DNA of 64,000 bases, taken from Blastobasis lacticolella (lineage: Eukaryota; Arthropoda; Insecta; Lepidoptera; Blastobasidae). Below the pieces are notes generated by a model, which saw only the letters and a program-made list of their open reading frames with translations, was not told the origin of the DNA and ran no database searches. Numbering within the stretch: the first letter of the stretch is position 1; each line of letters opens with the position of its first letter. Location: assembly GCA_905147135.1 (NCBI GenBank), contig LR990041.1, positions 9,299,907 to 9,363,906 of the forward strand, given 5' to 3'. Below are positions 54,801 through 59,000 of this stretch, in pieces. Both the position numbers and the translations under genes were made by a program.

Positions 54801-56068
54801 GTGCTACGCGGTGACAAAGCAGCAGACAGCCCACCTGATTTTAATCGGTAACTGTCGCCCATAACATCGGGAATTCATATATTTAGGTCGCACGCAACAA
54901 AATTTAGAACCGCAGGTGCGTTGTCACTGTGAGGACTAAGATGAAATGCCTCATGCCTGTGATTGCGCAGGCTTATCCTTCAAACTGGAACACAACAATG
55001 CAAGCATTGTTGATGGTATAAGTCTAATTGTAACATTACTTTTCAACTGTTTTCGTACTAATGTCGTATGTACCGACACCCGCTAACCACGTATCCCCGC
55101 CCACCATGTCCCCAGATCCTGCAACACGCGGCGGATGTCACAGACGAAGGCGACGGCGAACTGCCACCAGCCCTCAACGACGCACTTCTCGACACCATCA
55201 CGCTGCTCTGCGGTCTCAGGATGAAACTGCCCAGTGAGCCTTACACTCCTTCTGTCATACATACACACTCACGCACCGGCCTAACACTGCTTCTGTCATA
55301 CATACACACTCACGCACCGGCCTAACACTGCTTCTGTCATATATACACTCTCACGCACCGGCCTAAGGCACGCCCGTATCCCTTATAGACTGTGAAGGCG
55401 CCATATGTTATCCCACGTCATCGAGTACAAGAAAAAATTCACTTTATACTGATAGTAGACGTTTACGAGACCCACAAAACTTTGGTCTGCCCGTGCACAA
55501 CCAGACACAAAACAAAACTCTTTTTAGTGACCTAACCATCGAGTTTTCGTAACGATAGTACTCATATATCCTCTTGTGTGGGTTCTTTAAGTATAATAAA
55601 ACCGGTTGGCCTCACACATCGCTGTTTCGCTTGTCTCACTTTACTTTTTCATGACTTGGCAGAGACAGTGACACAGCTCTTTTAATCATGGAACTCTATC
55701 TTGGAGCAATTAAACCCGTAAAGAAAACTAGCGGGATCGCACTAACCGATCATGTTTCATGCCACTCAGATAGTAAACGAGCTTGCAGCCTGCCTGGTAT
55801 CAGGTACCGCAGCCTCCCCCCCCCCCCCCCCTTGCTGCTATTACCGTCTTTACGTGGTACAGCGGGATTAAGCTCGTCTGTCACTCGATCAACTGCAACA
55901 TCTTCTAGCCACAGTGACCCGAAAAAGTGTTGTGTGTACCACCTGACGGCTATAAATAATAGTTCATGTTGATTATGTATTTCGCTTACAGGAAAACCTC
56001 AACGCGACGGCGAAGCCGCTGATATAGATTATCTGCAGGAACGGATCACCACTAACATTGTGTCCCAT
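15186..56068 (+). CDS. NCAPD3: Condensin-2 complex subunit D3 (CAP-D3), 3' part outside window
   Basis: CAP-D3 is the large HEAT-repeat subunit of condensin II, which binds the kleisin CAP-H2 and acts in mitotic chromosome folding and interphase chromatin organisation. Twenty exons were assembled here, about 1,080 codons against ~1,500 aa in human. Exons: 15186-15837, 16401-16561, 16721-16840, 16920-17063, 17133-17214, 17296-17480, 18263-18454, 23011-23163, 24060-24254, 25597-25775, 26653-26812, 27483-27612, 28404-28484, exon 14 within 31085-37083, 37136-37310, 39103-39252, 39816-39955, 52986-53086, 55116-55233, 55992-56068. All boundaries are GT-AG and phases match except where exon 14's acceptor is unresolved. 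The best match is the stretch TRYTCIVEPLMGG through YYKYCALLADDEPDV to HHFVDCVLNYN, which aligns without gaps to the human segment around the FRFVSTL and FFQHFIEC blocks. Five exons have seeded tandem arrays. The C-terminal exons lie beyond 64000. Confidence 0.92.
15838..16400 (+). other. NCAPD3 intron 1
   Basis: Contains, at about 15885-15965, a reverse-orientation copy of the 'ttatgggcgacagtaaccgc' dispersed repeat, and AT-rich sequence otherwise. Confidence 0.7.
16401..16561 (+). CDS. NCAPD3: NCAPD3 exon 2
   Basis: Acceptor TTTTTTGCAG, donor TAAT|GTAAGT. Encodes DKIELATISKVIYDTIDILL to LVAVSVDCKSSN; phase 1 in, phase 0 out. Aligns with the region preceding the human VINCRNQAVQF block. Confidence 0.9.
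16721..16840 (+). CDS. NCAPD3: NCAPD3 exon 3
   Basis: Acceptor ATTTTTTAG, donor TCTG|GTAAGA, 40 codons, phase 0/0. Encodes NLARASYVTYSGLL to MVLLQHLCYTQDGL, matching the human RILLQHICAKV HEAT helix. Confidence 0.92.
16920..17063 (+). CDS. NCAPD3: NCAPD3 exon 4
   Basis: Acceptor ACTTACAG, donor ATTG|GTAATT, 48 codons, phase 0/0. ERFEVRQARVSLIVGMM then IKWLLTLSTTSKVAHRHIAL parallel the human SEYRTFAAQSL and WLYKYSRSSKIPHRVF segments. Confidence 0.93.
17133..17214 (+). CDS. NCAPD3: NCAPD3 exon 5
   Basis: Acceptor GCTTTTTAG, donor CCAG|GTAACA, 27 codons plus one base (phase 1). Starts EILAKLLRNDNDPDEEN and turns into an acidic linker. Confidence 0.9.
17296..17480 (+). CDS. NCAPD3: NCAPD3 exon 6 (low-complexity linker)
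   Basis: Acceptor AAATTCAG, donor TATAT|GTAAGA. Encodes a Ser/Thr/Glu-rich stretch with an internal repeat (SVASTSTAEPVASTSTSS), a likely disordered, possibly phosphorylated loop between HEAT repeats. Phase 1 in, 0 out. Last of the AT-rich exons. Confidence 0.85.
17685..17880. mobile_element. Hairpin (snapback) MITE in NCAPD3 intron 6
   Basis: Arm 1 (about 17688-17745, 'cagaccaaccgccagttgca...') is the imperfect reverse complement of arm 2 (about 17818-17878, '...gcaactgacggttggtcgg'). Arms are ~58 bp around a ~70-bp loop. Confidence 0.85.
17985..18235 (+). repeat. Dispersed ~250-bp repeat in NCAPD3 intron 6
   Basis: From 'ttgcattaatgcttgcattg' to 'gctcgtttgtcatgtcg'. A reverse-orientation copy sits at 54815-55020 in intron 18, and shorter copies are at 7950 and 15890. 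Non-coding. Confidence 0.8.
18263..18454 (+). CDS. NCAPD3: NCAPD3 exon 7 (first GC-rich exon)
   Basis: Acceptor TGGTCCCAG, donor TTCAG|GTATTG, 64 codons, phase 0/0. Encodes VSGVPEDEVAGLLRARP to NPVLRKAIQ; the TLRARALAILTQCL helix parallels human TVRSKALSSFAHCL. Codon usage changes sharply here to G/C in third positions. Confidence 0.92.
18505..18770. repeat. Two dispersed repeat fragments in intron 7
   Basis: 18505-18600 contains 'cacagcgccatctagcccca', repeated at 52805-52880. 18677-18765 contains 'cccactgctgggcataggcc', a common lepidopteran repeat with a related copy at 40090-40170. Confidence 0.7.
18980..19265 (+). repeat. Tandem ~69-bp repeat
   Basis: The unit starting 'caaatttgacagttcaaatcgg' and ending 'acacgaattcaaatccgaaa' is present about three times (from ~19073, 19141 and 19211), with a looser copy upstream. 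It abuts the deleted Harbinger remnant and may be part of its terminal region. Confidence 0.75.
19290..19776 (+). pseudogene. Harbinger transposase, internal-deletion derivative
   Basis: The first exon-like ORF (to 19551) contains RDLSSPFNMTNFSRVYCF and AIPVELK, the typical N-terminal start of a Harbinger transposase. A donor AAA|GTAAGT and an acceptor TTTTCAG at 19639 then join directly to CRINPPDEMETE...RRELVQRL and a stop, which resembles the C-terminal end of the same family. The DDE core (about 250 aa) is absent, so this is a non-autonomous derivative in NCAPD3 intron 7. Confidence 0.7.
20770..21035 (+). pseudogene. Reverse transcriptase fragment (non-LTR)
   Basis: Encodes DILAPYLAYIFNACVKVG, then FPDLMKISIVVPLFKSG and NNFRPVSI, the fingers-domain motifs that precede the RT catalytic core in Jockey/CR1-type non-LTR elements. 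It stops after the RPVSI block, so only a short piece survives. Confidence 0.85.
21040..21430. repeat. Dispersed repeat, 'gcgggccacctgat' family
   Basis: Contains 'acaagcgggccacctgatga' and 'agcaacaccaagagtattgcc'; related copies are at 37435-37500 and 52015-52262. Downstream sequence (21160-21430) has further imperfect internal duplications around 'ccatggagcactggagacc' (again at 21460). Confidence 0.65.
21779..22085 (+). repeat. Dispersed ~300-bp repeat, copy 1
   Basis: Begins 'ttatagactgtgagtgcac', contains 'gtttcggagatccatgaaacgttggtctgcc'. Two further copies in the same orientation lie in other introns of the same gene (28812-29090 and 55380-55665). Non-coding. Confidence 0.75.
22339..23163 (+). 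repeat. Exon 8 tandem array, 7 x 112 bp
   Basis: The motif GATCTGAACGGGCC preceded by CAG or TAG starts at 22339, 22451, 22563, 22675, 22787, 22899 and 23011, an exact 112-bp period. Each unit carries the exon 8 acceptor and the first ~54 bases of exon 8. In the first six copies this continues into 'taccttctac' and an in-frame TAA (codon 27); only the last copy continues as the full exon. The upstream copies are therefore decoy acceptors leading to a stop. Confidence 0.95.
23011..23163 (+). CDS. NCAPD3: NCAPD3 exon 8
   Basis: The last, complete copy of the 112-bp array. Acceptor GATCCCAG, donor GGG|GTAACG, 51 codons, phase 0/0. Encodes DLNGPGPVSQLTALGSRA then DTRAAVRRAALTLVHQQL, a HEAT helix matching human KTNVRKSALQVLVSIL. 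Confidence 0.92.
23573..23783 (-). mobile_element. Dispersed ~250-bp lepidopteran repeat, reverse copy
   Basis: Reverse-orientation copy of the elements at 8481 and 28546: 'ataacctcccctttcgtggg' and 'cccgcagtggactgggctgt' are the complements of their conserved blocks. Lies in NCAPD3 intron 8. Confidence 0.8.
24060..24254 (+). CDS. NCAPD3: NCAPD3 exon 9
   Basis: Encodes HPAILESIVTLKIQLLSG, then LCRDASIQVRTAAIVALGEL (parallel to human [20 protein letters not shown]) and ends ...QLSDPEIK|GTGAGT, phase 0. The acceptor is uncertain: ACAAAAG at 24059 keeps the HPAILES residues, while AATCCAG at 24101 gives a shorter exon (24102-24254); both are in phase 0. Confidence 0.85.
24155..24790 (+). repeat. 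Exon 9 partial tandem array, 3 x ~260 bp
   Basis: The 3' half of exon 9 with its donor recurs twice downstream: 'gagctggccgtagcgcggcc' near 24427 and 'gagctggccgttgcgcggcc' near 24687, compared with 'gagttggccataacgcggcc' near 24169 in the true exon. The later copies end in 'cccggagtactaggtgagt' and 'cccggagaccaaggtgagt'. Copy 2 has an in-frame TAG just before its donor. The copies are diverged, so this array is older than the 94-bp one. Confidence 0.9.
24791..25596 (+). other. NCAPD3 intron 9, remainder
   Basis: Includes two weakly similar segments around 'tttgtactgttatcggcaaaacctcac' (25090) and 'tttgtactgtcgtcgacaaaaccttac' (25250). No ORF or element recognised. Confidence 0.5.
25597..25775 (+). 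CDS. NCAPD3: NCAPD3 exon 10
   Basis: Acceptor GCTACAG, donor ATTAG|GTCAGT. Encodes VQEEVVILVRGILIERLA through LPWLFLEAIARHNVRPHLQK to TTPCI; VQEEV aligns with human VQEKALEFLDQLL. Phase 0 in, 2 out. Confidence 0.93.
25850..26345. mobile_element. Putative inverted-repeat element in intron 10
   Basis: 'gtatacacgtagaaagccagcg...gcttatcggtaccgg' near 25890-25935 is roughly complementary to 'ccagtatcgataagcactgg...gctttctacgtgtatagg' near 26280-26328. The arms are ~55 bp and imperfect. No ORF. Confidence 0.5.
26653..26812 (+). CDS. NCAPD3: NCAPD3 exon 11
   Basis: Acceptor GTCCCCAG, donor TGAG|GTAGGT. Encodes SHRMVDAVSTHLGAGDAARD to VTFAIQYYYKLTDGNE. Phase 2 in, 0 out. The start aligns with human NNVISHTGTEHSA and the end with the LDYSRIIQSWEKI helix. 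Confidence 0.92.
26736..27265 (+). repeat. Exon 11 partial tandem duplication, 2 x ~268 bp
   Basis: The 3' half of exon 11 plus about 190 bp of intron 11 is duplicated: 'gcgaaactcgtcgactacgg' at ~26740 and 'gcgcgactcgtcaactacgg' at ~27008, each running to a donor (ATGAGGTAGGT, AACTAGGTAGGT) and then 'ggggttgggt' and 'ccttaaatgggtagtaagcagg'. The second copy has lost the acceptor half and carries an in-frame TAG before its donor. Confidence 0.92.
27483..27612 (+). CDS. NCAPD3: NCAPD3 exon 12
   Basis: Acceptor CCGTGTCAG, donor AACG|GTAAGG. Encodes VRDLRLLHLTLELLTTWARW to RLATATTN. Phase 0 in, 1 out. Amphipathic helices, consistent with HEAT repeats. Confidence 0.92.
28404..28484 (+). CDS. NCAPD3: NCAPD3 exon 13
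   Basis: Acceptor TTCTTCCAG, donor ATGG|GTGAGT. Encodes DCRLACANLAMNLDPENLTW then ANELLHM. Phase 1 in, 1 out. LTWANELL aligns with human FQWSLEVI. Confidence 0.9.
28546..28806 (+). mobile_element. Dispersed ~250-bp lepidopteran repeat
   Basis: Same family as 8481-8730: contains 'gcccataacagtccgctgca' and 'gccataatctccacgcttgg', ending near 'cggacaccacac'. Lies in NCAPD3 intron 13. Confidence 0.8.
28812..29090 (+). repeat. Dispersed ~300-bp repeat, copy 2
   Basis: Same family and orientation as 21779-22085 and 55380-55665, with 'gcgatagtagaggtttagga' and 'cacaaaacgttggtccgcc'. Confidence 0.75.
29500..29650. repeat. Short 'ccacgcccac' repeat cluster
   Basis: Six or more degenerate copies of a 'gccacgcccact' motif (for example 29530, 29550, 29590, 29620). 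Function unknown; no gene. Confidence 0.6.
29780..31084 (+). pseudogene. Ty3/gypsy-like gag-protease remnant
   Basis: A degenerate zinc knuckle, MCYKCGERGHFFTC (30290-30335), has one residue too few before its last Cys. It is followed by a lysine/glutamate-rich gag tail (to ~30450) and a retroviral-type aspartic protease: NTGAPQTIV (~30565-30592, Asn in place of the catalytic Asp), then VIVAEIMDDCILDLDFLKEH (~30740-30800). Past a stop at 30843 the linker VRVINLGDHDVCLDEGD is typical of the region between protease and RT in gypsy elements. RT, RNase H, integrase and LTRs are absent: the sequence breaks off at the edge of the 94-bp array. Confidence 0.8.
31085..37093 (+). repeat. Exon 14 minisatellite, 64 x 94 bp
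   Basis: A 94-bp unit, 'gtaaggctgctagtgatagc...ccctacgccg', is repeated so that the donor-like CCG|GTAAGG occurs 64 times, from 31158 to 37084. The distance (5,926 bp) equals 63 periods plus four net single-base changes that I can locate (extra C at ~31201, ~32520 and ~33367, extra T at ~32947, extra C at ~36837, minus one in the last copy). The first copy is truncated on its left by the gypsy remnant. Most units are identical. Units with shared variants are spaced by whole periods: 'cggccggg' at ~32125, 33161 and 34196 (11 units apart) and 'gggaaccg' at ~35921 and 36673 (8 units). The exon part encodes GLLGTALNALQPPYA. Confidence 0.97.
36997..37083 (+). CDS. NCAPD3: NCAPD3 exon 14 (approximate; one copy of the array)
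   Basis: Between exon 13 (phase 1 out) and exon 15 (phase 1 in), the array unit supplies an ORF ending ...ALNALQPPYA with donor GCCG|GTAAGG in phase 1, as required. ALNAL resembles the human AVDALQRL helix that follows exon 13's homologue. Which copy is spliced cannot be told; I give the last. The acceptor is unresolved: CTAG or GATAG inside the unit would keep frame in the common unit but not in the last copy (one base shorter), and neither has a polypyrimidine tract. It may not be a constitutive exon. Confidence 0.45.
37136..37310 (+). CDS. NCAPD3: NCAPD3 exon 15
   Basis: Acceptor CCGTGTAG, donor ACCAG|GTAATG. Encodes DLSDSQAGTWAACVGRLCVR, an Ala-rich helix, then IQARLNALRALTDICT. Phase 1 in, 2 out. 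It aligns with human [20 protein letters not shown] and VRNNVIIVMCDLCIRY. Extremely GC-rich. Confidence 0.95.
38411..38760 (+). repeat. Tandem 117-bp repeat, 3 copies
   Basis: 'cttaaatggggtgcttccgt' occurs at 38411, 38528 and 38645, exactly 117 bp apart, each followed by 'cccaaaagcattttgaatac' and ending near 'gttaattccat'. Confidence 0.95.
38834..38939. mobile_element. Near-perfect hairpin element
   Basis: 'tttgttaccacggttagta' (left) and 'tactaaccgtggtaacaaa' (right) are exact complements, and the pairing continues outward through 'cactttcactacacat' to give arms of about 40 bp with a ~22-bp loop. Confidence 0.85.
39103..39252 (+). CDS. NCAPD3: NCAPD3 exon 16
   Basis: Acceptor GTTCCAG, donor TTACAA|GTACGG (phase 2). 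Encodes YTCIVEPLMGGICGCVSRGA to LRLRTPLYY. A later GTGATT donor was considered, but only the GTACGG donor joins to exon 17 without a gap relative to the human FFRFVSTLIDSHPD block. Confidence 0.93.
39281..39538. mobile_element. Palindromic MITE in NCAPD3 intron 16
   Basis: Left end 'gcgcttattacacattccta' and right end 'taggaatgtgtaataaacgc' are complementary, and the pairing continues inward through 'ctgaattta', 'aaaaagcgtgagag' and 'tagaata' blocks for ~110 bp per arm. It nearly fills the 563-bp intron together with a short flank. Confidence 0.88.
39816..39955 (+). CDS. NCAPD3: NCAPD3 exon 17
   Basis: Acceptor CATTCGCAG, donor GAGG|GTGAGT. Encodes YCALLADDEPDVREPAEYY to HHFVDCVLNYNALEEE, aligned to the human LIDSHPDIASFGEF and FFQHFIECIFHFNNYE segment, one of the most conserved parts of CAP-D3. 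Phase 2 in, 1 out. Confidence 0.95.
39956..40570 (+). other. NCAPD3 intron 17, first part
   Basis: Holds a copy of the 'gctgggcataggcctcc' repeat (40090-40170), a reverse piece of the 'gaccatgatccagg' family (~40190-40260) and a short (GA)n run at ~40425-40445. No gene. Confidence 0.6.
40571..42816 (+). mobile_element. CR1-group-like non-LTR retrotransposon, copy 1, broken
   Basis: From left to right: a Cys-rich ORF1 start (VCCNSVLCGDCHGLTLTE, ~40995-41050), a degraded gap over the endonuclease, then RT. The RT pieces are SIPSVLRNNQ (~41520-41550), the ORF 41654-41989 (SSPGPDEIPASIL, PIFKKGSKMDPSNYRPISL), then 42272-42673 with FDKVPISRLLHKLE, SGVPQGSVLGPVLY and the catalytic box LFADDTKVF. 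Coding then resumes as SLNADKCTILHIGN until ~42816, where a different element starts. The same family recurs at 48668-52015. Clade within the CR1 group is not certain. Confidence 0.82.
41990..42232 (+). mobile_element. Retrotransposon 3'-tail insertion(s) inside RT
   Basis: Between the fingers and palm pieces of the RT sits a ~240-bp insert with two tail-like ends: 'aaataaatcatgtctatgtc' followed by repeated tctatg (~42090-42115), and 'aataaacagttaaataaata' (~42200-42225). These look like 5'-truncated 3' ends of other non-LTR elements. Confidence 0.6.
42817..44724 (+). mobile_element. R4/Dong-like retrotransposon with RT deleted
   Basis: The open frame 43303-44232 (309 codons, no ATG at its start; first internal ATG near 43430) has a proline-rich start and RRMRWTHHQNENVMRAYY, the N-terminal domain typical of lepidopteran Dong/R4-type ORFs. 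It is followed by a coiled-coil-like basic region. Only ~80 bp downstream (44314-44720) comes the C-terminal restriction-like endonuclease region: YWDRSIITDRTVPANKPDIV, then VDDIIPFHENLVK and LAHEVTDMWQV. The entire RT (several hundred residues) that should lie between is missing. One TGA interrupts the endonuclease part (after LVKSE). Confidence 0.75.
43303..44232 (+). pseudogene. N-terminal ORF of R4/Dong-like element
   Basis: 309 codons open, 5' boundary undefined because there is no ATG. Contains RWTHHQNENVMRAYYRATE, ADRVPFILKRKLF, and a basic C-terminal part (RKRIEKRIAEARVLIGKLI). Ends at a TAG before the remnant of the endonuclease domain. Not a host gene. Confidence 0.75.
44725..48665 (-). 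mobile_element. CR1-like non-LTR retrotransposon with esterase ORF1, minus strand
   Basis: Read on the minus strand: an ORF1 C-terminal SGNH/GDSL-like esterase domain (48555-~48020; DYFVVMIGEEDF, TNVIIVSPNYTCGTY), the endonuclease start ILHQNISGLLTK (~47970-47940), endonuclease pieces (47872-47546, with RDKKRGGSCIIVKNGL; 47503-47090 with MALSDHAAQIL), an RT linker (47136-46858), RT palm (46331-46080; SKAFDRVDHKMLLWKLERYG), RT thumb (45907-45725) and a C-terminal tail (45639-45172). The 3' end is near 44725, where the minus strand ends in AATAAATGATTATG and ATT repeats, a usual tail. Stops and frameshifts separate the pieces. Confidence 0.83.
47938..48555 (-). pseudogene. ORF1 esterase-like domain, reading into endonuclease start
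   Basis: A 205-codon open frame: VDILTSNVEQKATGLTKRDY, then a Rossmann-like VVMIGEEDF, a conserved N-rich block around NIIANETN, and, at the C-terminus, RILHQNISGLLTKTETL, which is the normal beginning of the ORF2 endonuclease in this group. In most relatives ORF1 and ORF2 are separate frames, so this may be an in-frame fusion or decay of the intervening stop. Confidence 0.7.
49586..50104 (+). pseudogene. Endonuclease domain piece of copy 2
   Basis: 172 codons of an APE-type endonuclease: CGIYRGQNSTFKQDNLLLNE, then VLVMEHFNYRG where the family has a G-D-F-N box, so the catalytic Asp is replaced by His. Later QPSILDLVLTND and SDHACLVATI, whose His is the conserved one, are intact. Confidence 0.75.
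50765..51271 (+). pseudogene. Reverse transcriptase palm of copy 2
   Basis: 168 codons with motif A (YLDYEKAFDKVP), the PQG box (SGVPQGLVFSPVLY) and the catalytic FADD box (VFADDTKIFA). All three catalytic-site motifs are present, but the frame shifts at both ends. Confidence 0.85.
52016..52262. repeat. Dispersed repeat, 'gcgggccacctgat' family
   Basis: The fullest copy of the family here: 'ggcagacaaacaggcatgcg' to 'cttcgtgtggacaccactag'. Related copies are at 21045 and 37435. Directly abuts the tail of the preceding retrotransposon. Confidence 0.75.
52263..52985 (+). other. NCAPD3 intron 17, last part
   Basis: AT-rich; includes a copy of the 'cacagcgccatctagcccca' repeat (52805-52880) and, at 52880-52950, a segment with 'gttagttcctttttacg' that resembles 28105-28150. 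No gene. Confidence 0.55.
52986..53086 (+). CDS. NCAPD3: NCAPD3 exon 18 (first copy, taken as functional)
   Basis: Acceptor in a good pyrimidine context (GCTTTCTCCACCCCCAG), donor GGAG|GTAACG, 101 bases, phase 1 in, 0 out. Encodes ERISFDARQLIYDVMLQRLS then IVQKLNLQCRLARE, aligned with human RRMKIYKFLLEHFTDEQRF. It differs from the other ten copies at several third positions (GCA, GAT, CTT), so it is the oldest-looking member. Any of copies 2-10 could substitute for it, with one Val-to-Gly or other change. Confidence 0.85.
52986..54432 (+). repeat. Exon 18 array: 11 tandem copies of a complete exon, 134 bp
   Basis: Copies start at 52986, 53120, 53254, 53388, 53522, 53662, 53790, 53924, 54058, 54192 and 54332. 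Period is 134 bp, with +6, -6 and +6 steps due to one more or fewer 'cccacc' in the spacer. Each unit is a 101-base exon (acceptor CCCCCAG, donor GGGAG|GTAAC) and a 33-base spacer 'gtaacgttacggtgtccccacccc...cag'. Copies 5 and 6 share Thr for Ile; copies 7-10 share Gly for Val; copies 8 and 10 share Tyr for Asp, and the donors of 7 and 9 share GTAACA. So the pair 7-8 and the pair 9-10 arose by duplication of a dimer. Copy 11 ends in a stop and has lost its donor. Confidence 0.97.
54433..55115 (+). other. NCAPD3 intron 18
   Basis: Contains a reverse-orientation copy (54815-55020) of the repeat at 17985-18235 in intron 6, including 'aactgtcgcccataacat' and 'gaacacaacaatgcaagcat'. Otherwise AT-rich, nothing recognised. 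Confidence 0.65.
55116..55233 (+). CDS. NCAPD3: NCAPD3 exon 19
   Basis: Acceptor ATGTCCCCAG, donor GCCCA|GTGAGC. Encodes ILQHAADVTDEGDGELPPAL to LLCGLRMKLP, aligned with human [20 protein letters not shown]. Phase 0 in, 1 out. Confidence 0.93.
55234..55375 (+). repeat. Short tandem repeat at start of intron 19
   Basis: Three copies of a ~46-bp unit, 'cttctgtcatacatacacactcacgcaccggcctaacactg', starting at ~55249, 55289 and 55330. The seed is the first bases of the intron after exon 19, so another gene-proximal tandem duplication, but without exon sequence. Confidence 0.8.
55380..55665 (+). repeat. Dispersed ~300-bp repeat, copy 3
   Basis: Third copy of the family at 21779 and 28812: 'ttatagactgtgaaggcgcc', 'gacccacaaaactttggtct', 'atatcctcttgtgtgggttc'. 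All three lie in introns of NCAPD3, same orientation. Confidence 0.75.
55992..56068 (+). CDS. NCAPD3: NCAPD3 exon 20 (last in window)
   Basis: Acceptor GCTTACAG, donor CCCAT|GTAAGT. With the base from exon 19 it encodes RKPQRDGEAADIDYLQERIT then TNIVSH; KPQRD and the helix parallel human SKPDKDL and MALANVVMQEAQKKL. Phase 1 in, 0 out, so the gene continues beyond the window. Confidence 0.9.
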
Positions 56069-59000
56069 GTAAGTAATTATGGCTGATGTCATATTTTATT
56101 TACTTATTATATTATAATTACACGAGAACAAAAAGATTTTACAAATCTAATTCTTACTGATTTATTTTTGTATAGGCTTGGGTCTGCCTGTGACATTTTC
56201 TTTATTTTTTGTTAAAGGTCGCTTTTTAACATCAAAGGAATCAACGACCTCCACAACTTACAAATATTTATATAATTGTATCATTTTCAAAAATTCGAGT
56301 GTACGTGTATATCCCTCTTGAGTTAAACAGTCTATCATATTATTAGGAATATTACATTTAATTTTTTCAGCATTGTAAGATGTACACTCAAGTAAGAGGT
56401 GAAACACAGTTAAGTCCATCCCACATCTACCATATTTATTTCTTTCAGCTTTAGTAATCAAATGAATATGAGTTAAATTCGTATGCCCGATACAGAGTCT
56501 TGATCTTTTCTGCACGAGAATGTTAGTGATTTTTCAAAAAAAAATGTTTATATCAAATAGTTTACTTGTGTTTTCTGTTTTACAATAAATATCCCAAAGC
56601 TTCCTAATTTCTAAATTGAATAACTTTTTAATTTCAGCTTGTCTTGCTTGAACTGATTTATCAATCTGAGTCATTTCAGTTGCATTTTTTTGCTTCAATG
56701 TCCGCTTTCTCATTTCCAATTATCCCTTGATGACTAGGAATCCAGATTAATTCAACTTGAAAGTTACTTCCTATAAGATTAAGTCATTTTTGATTGATTT
56801 CTGTAATAAGAGGATGTATGTTTTTAATATTTTGTAAAGCTGTCAAACATGATTTGGAATCAGTATCTATAAATTACAAATTTCCTAAAATTTGGTTCTT
56901 TTTGGATTAATTCTAAATATTTAAGTATAGCTTCGCAGCTAAAGATCGAGTGACAATCTAAAAGTCTGCATCGGTGATATTCATCTCCTGATACAATGGC
57001 ACACCCTGATCTGCCATTTTTAACTGACCCATCCGTATAATATATTTTGCTATTTTTATATCTCTCATTGTGTTCATGAAATAGGTTCTTGTAAATGTAT
57101 TGTGGTGTATCTCTTCTTTGATATTTTCTGCTAATTTTAAGTTAATTGGGAGGTCTATTTCTGCCCAATGTGAAAAGGAACATAATTGTTTGATAAAAAC
57201 AGGAGGAATACCAAGATCTAGTTCGTTTATATACTTTGCTACTAAAATTTTTAATAGTTGTGGCAATCCAGGTCGAAACTGATATTCTAAATCTGAAGCT
57301 GTTTGTTTTGTATAATAATTAAATGTTGTATTTTCAGGTTGAGCTAATATATTCGCTGCATAGACTATGTATGGCCATCTCTTTTCTTCTGAAGCGTAAT
57401 GGTATTTCCCGGGATTCAGCGATTATGCTTTTAACAGGGCTAGTCTTAAACGCGCCTATACTAAGGCGAACACCCGTATTTTGAATGCAAGAATCATATA
57501 TAACTGATCCATAATCAAATTTTTGTCTAATTATCGCTCGATAAGTGTTTTACAAACAGTTTCGATCAGCCCCCATGTTATTGATGACAAAACTTTTATG
57601 ATGTTTAACCTTTTGTAACATCCAATTTTTAACATATTTATATGCGATATCCATGACAGTTTTGTATCAAGCGTTAATGCCAATATTTTTACATTATTAA
57701 CTTCTTTAATTGTATATCTATTTAAATTAAATTTAAAATTTTCTTCTTCTTTGAGAACACAATAAACTCTATCTTTAATTTTGAAAATTTAAATCCACAT
57801 GTTTCTGACCAATTTTGAAATTGATCTACTTAATGTATTTTGAATGAGTTTTAAGGTAGATTTAAGAGTTTTACCGCTACAATGTTATTGTTATATCATC
57901 AGCAAAAAGAAAACATTTTACTGGCTTTGAAAAATTGGAGAGAACGTCATTAATAGCTATCAGAAATAATATCACACTAAGAACAGCCCTGAGGCAAACC
58001 ATTTTTAATATTGGTAGATTTAGATAGTACATCATTGATTCTTTCTTTAATTGATCTTTCAGTCAAAAATTTTTTTACGAATGCTAAAGTATTGCCTTTA
58101 ATATCCATTTGCTGTAAAAGCCGTAGTACTCTGAGTTTCCAGACCATCTCATAAGCTTTTTCAATATCTAATGCTACGTCTGCCTAGATGTTATCATTTG
58201 CAAAGGCTTCTAGTATTTCATTTTCAATATTCATGATCTATGGGTGATCGCAACTGTCGGAAACCATATTGAAATGGGGAAATATACTGGTTTGTTTCTA
58301 CATACCATCTAATCCGTCTACTAATAATTTTTTCAAGTATTTTGCAAAAGTTACAAGTTAGAGATATAGGTCTATAACTTGATTGTGAACTAGGTATTTT
58401 TCGTGGTTTCTATATTGGGATCACTAAGGCCTCTTTCCAACTATTTGGAAATACTTGTTTCGTCCAAATGTTAGCTATATAGATCAAGTAAATAGTTAAG
58501 ACCACTAATAGGTAAGTGTTTAATTATTGTATTTGGTATGTTATCAGGTCCGGGACTAGTATTTCCTATTTGGAAGAGCACTAACGTCAGTTCGTACATT
58601 GATATTTCTTTATTAATTGAGTTCGAATTATTGTTTAATTCAAAGTTAGATTTGTCCGTTTCTTGTGAGAATTTGTGTCTAATAAAATTTTCGTTATAAT
58701 TTTTTGAGCTGGAATTTGAAGCAAAAGTCTCAGCTAACATATCGGTAGTGTCAATAGGATTGGGTATCATAGTGCCGTCTGATTGTTCAAGTTTTCTATT
58801 GTTTTATCTCTGTTATATATCTTTTTTCACATTTTTCATGTTAGAAATAGATGATACCCAGTCCTCCCAGTTTCTTCGTCTCCTTTCTTTATGTATTCTT
58901 CTACATTTCGCTCTCTTCTTTTTGTATTCGATTTTAAGACTGGAATCTGTATCGTTTCTAGCATTTTTCTTTTTAGTTTCTTTAACTGCTACTTTACATT

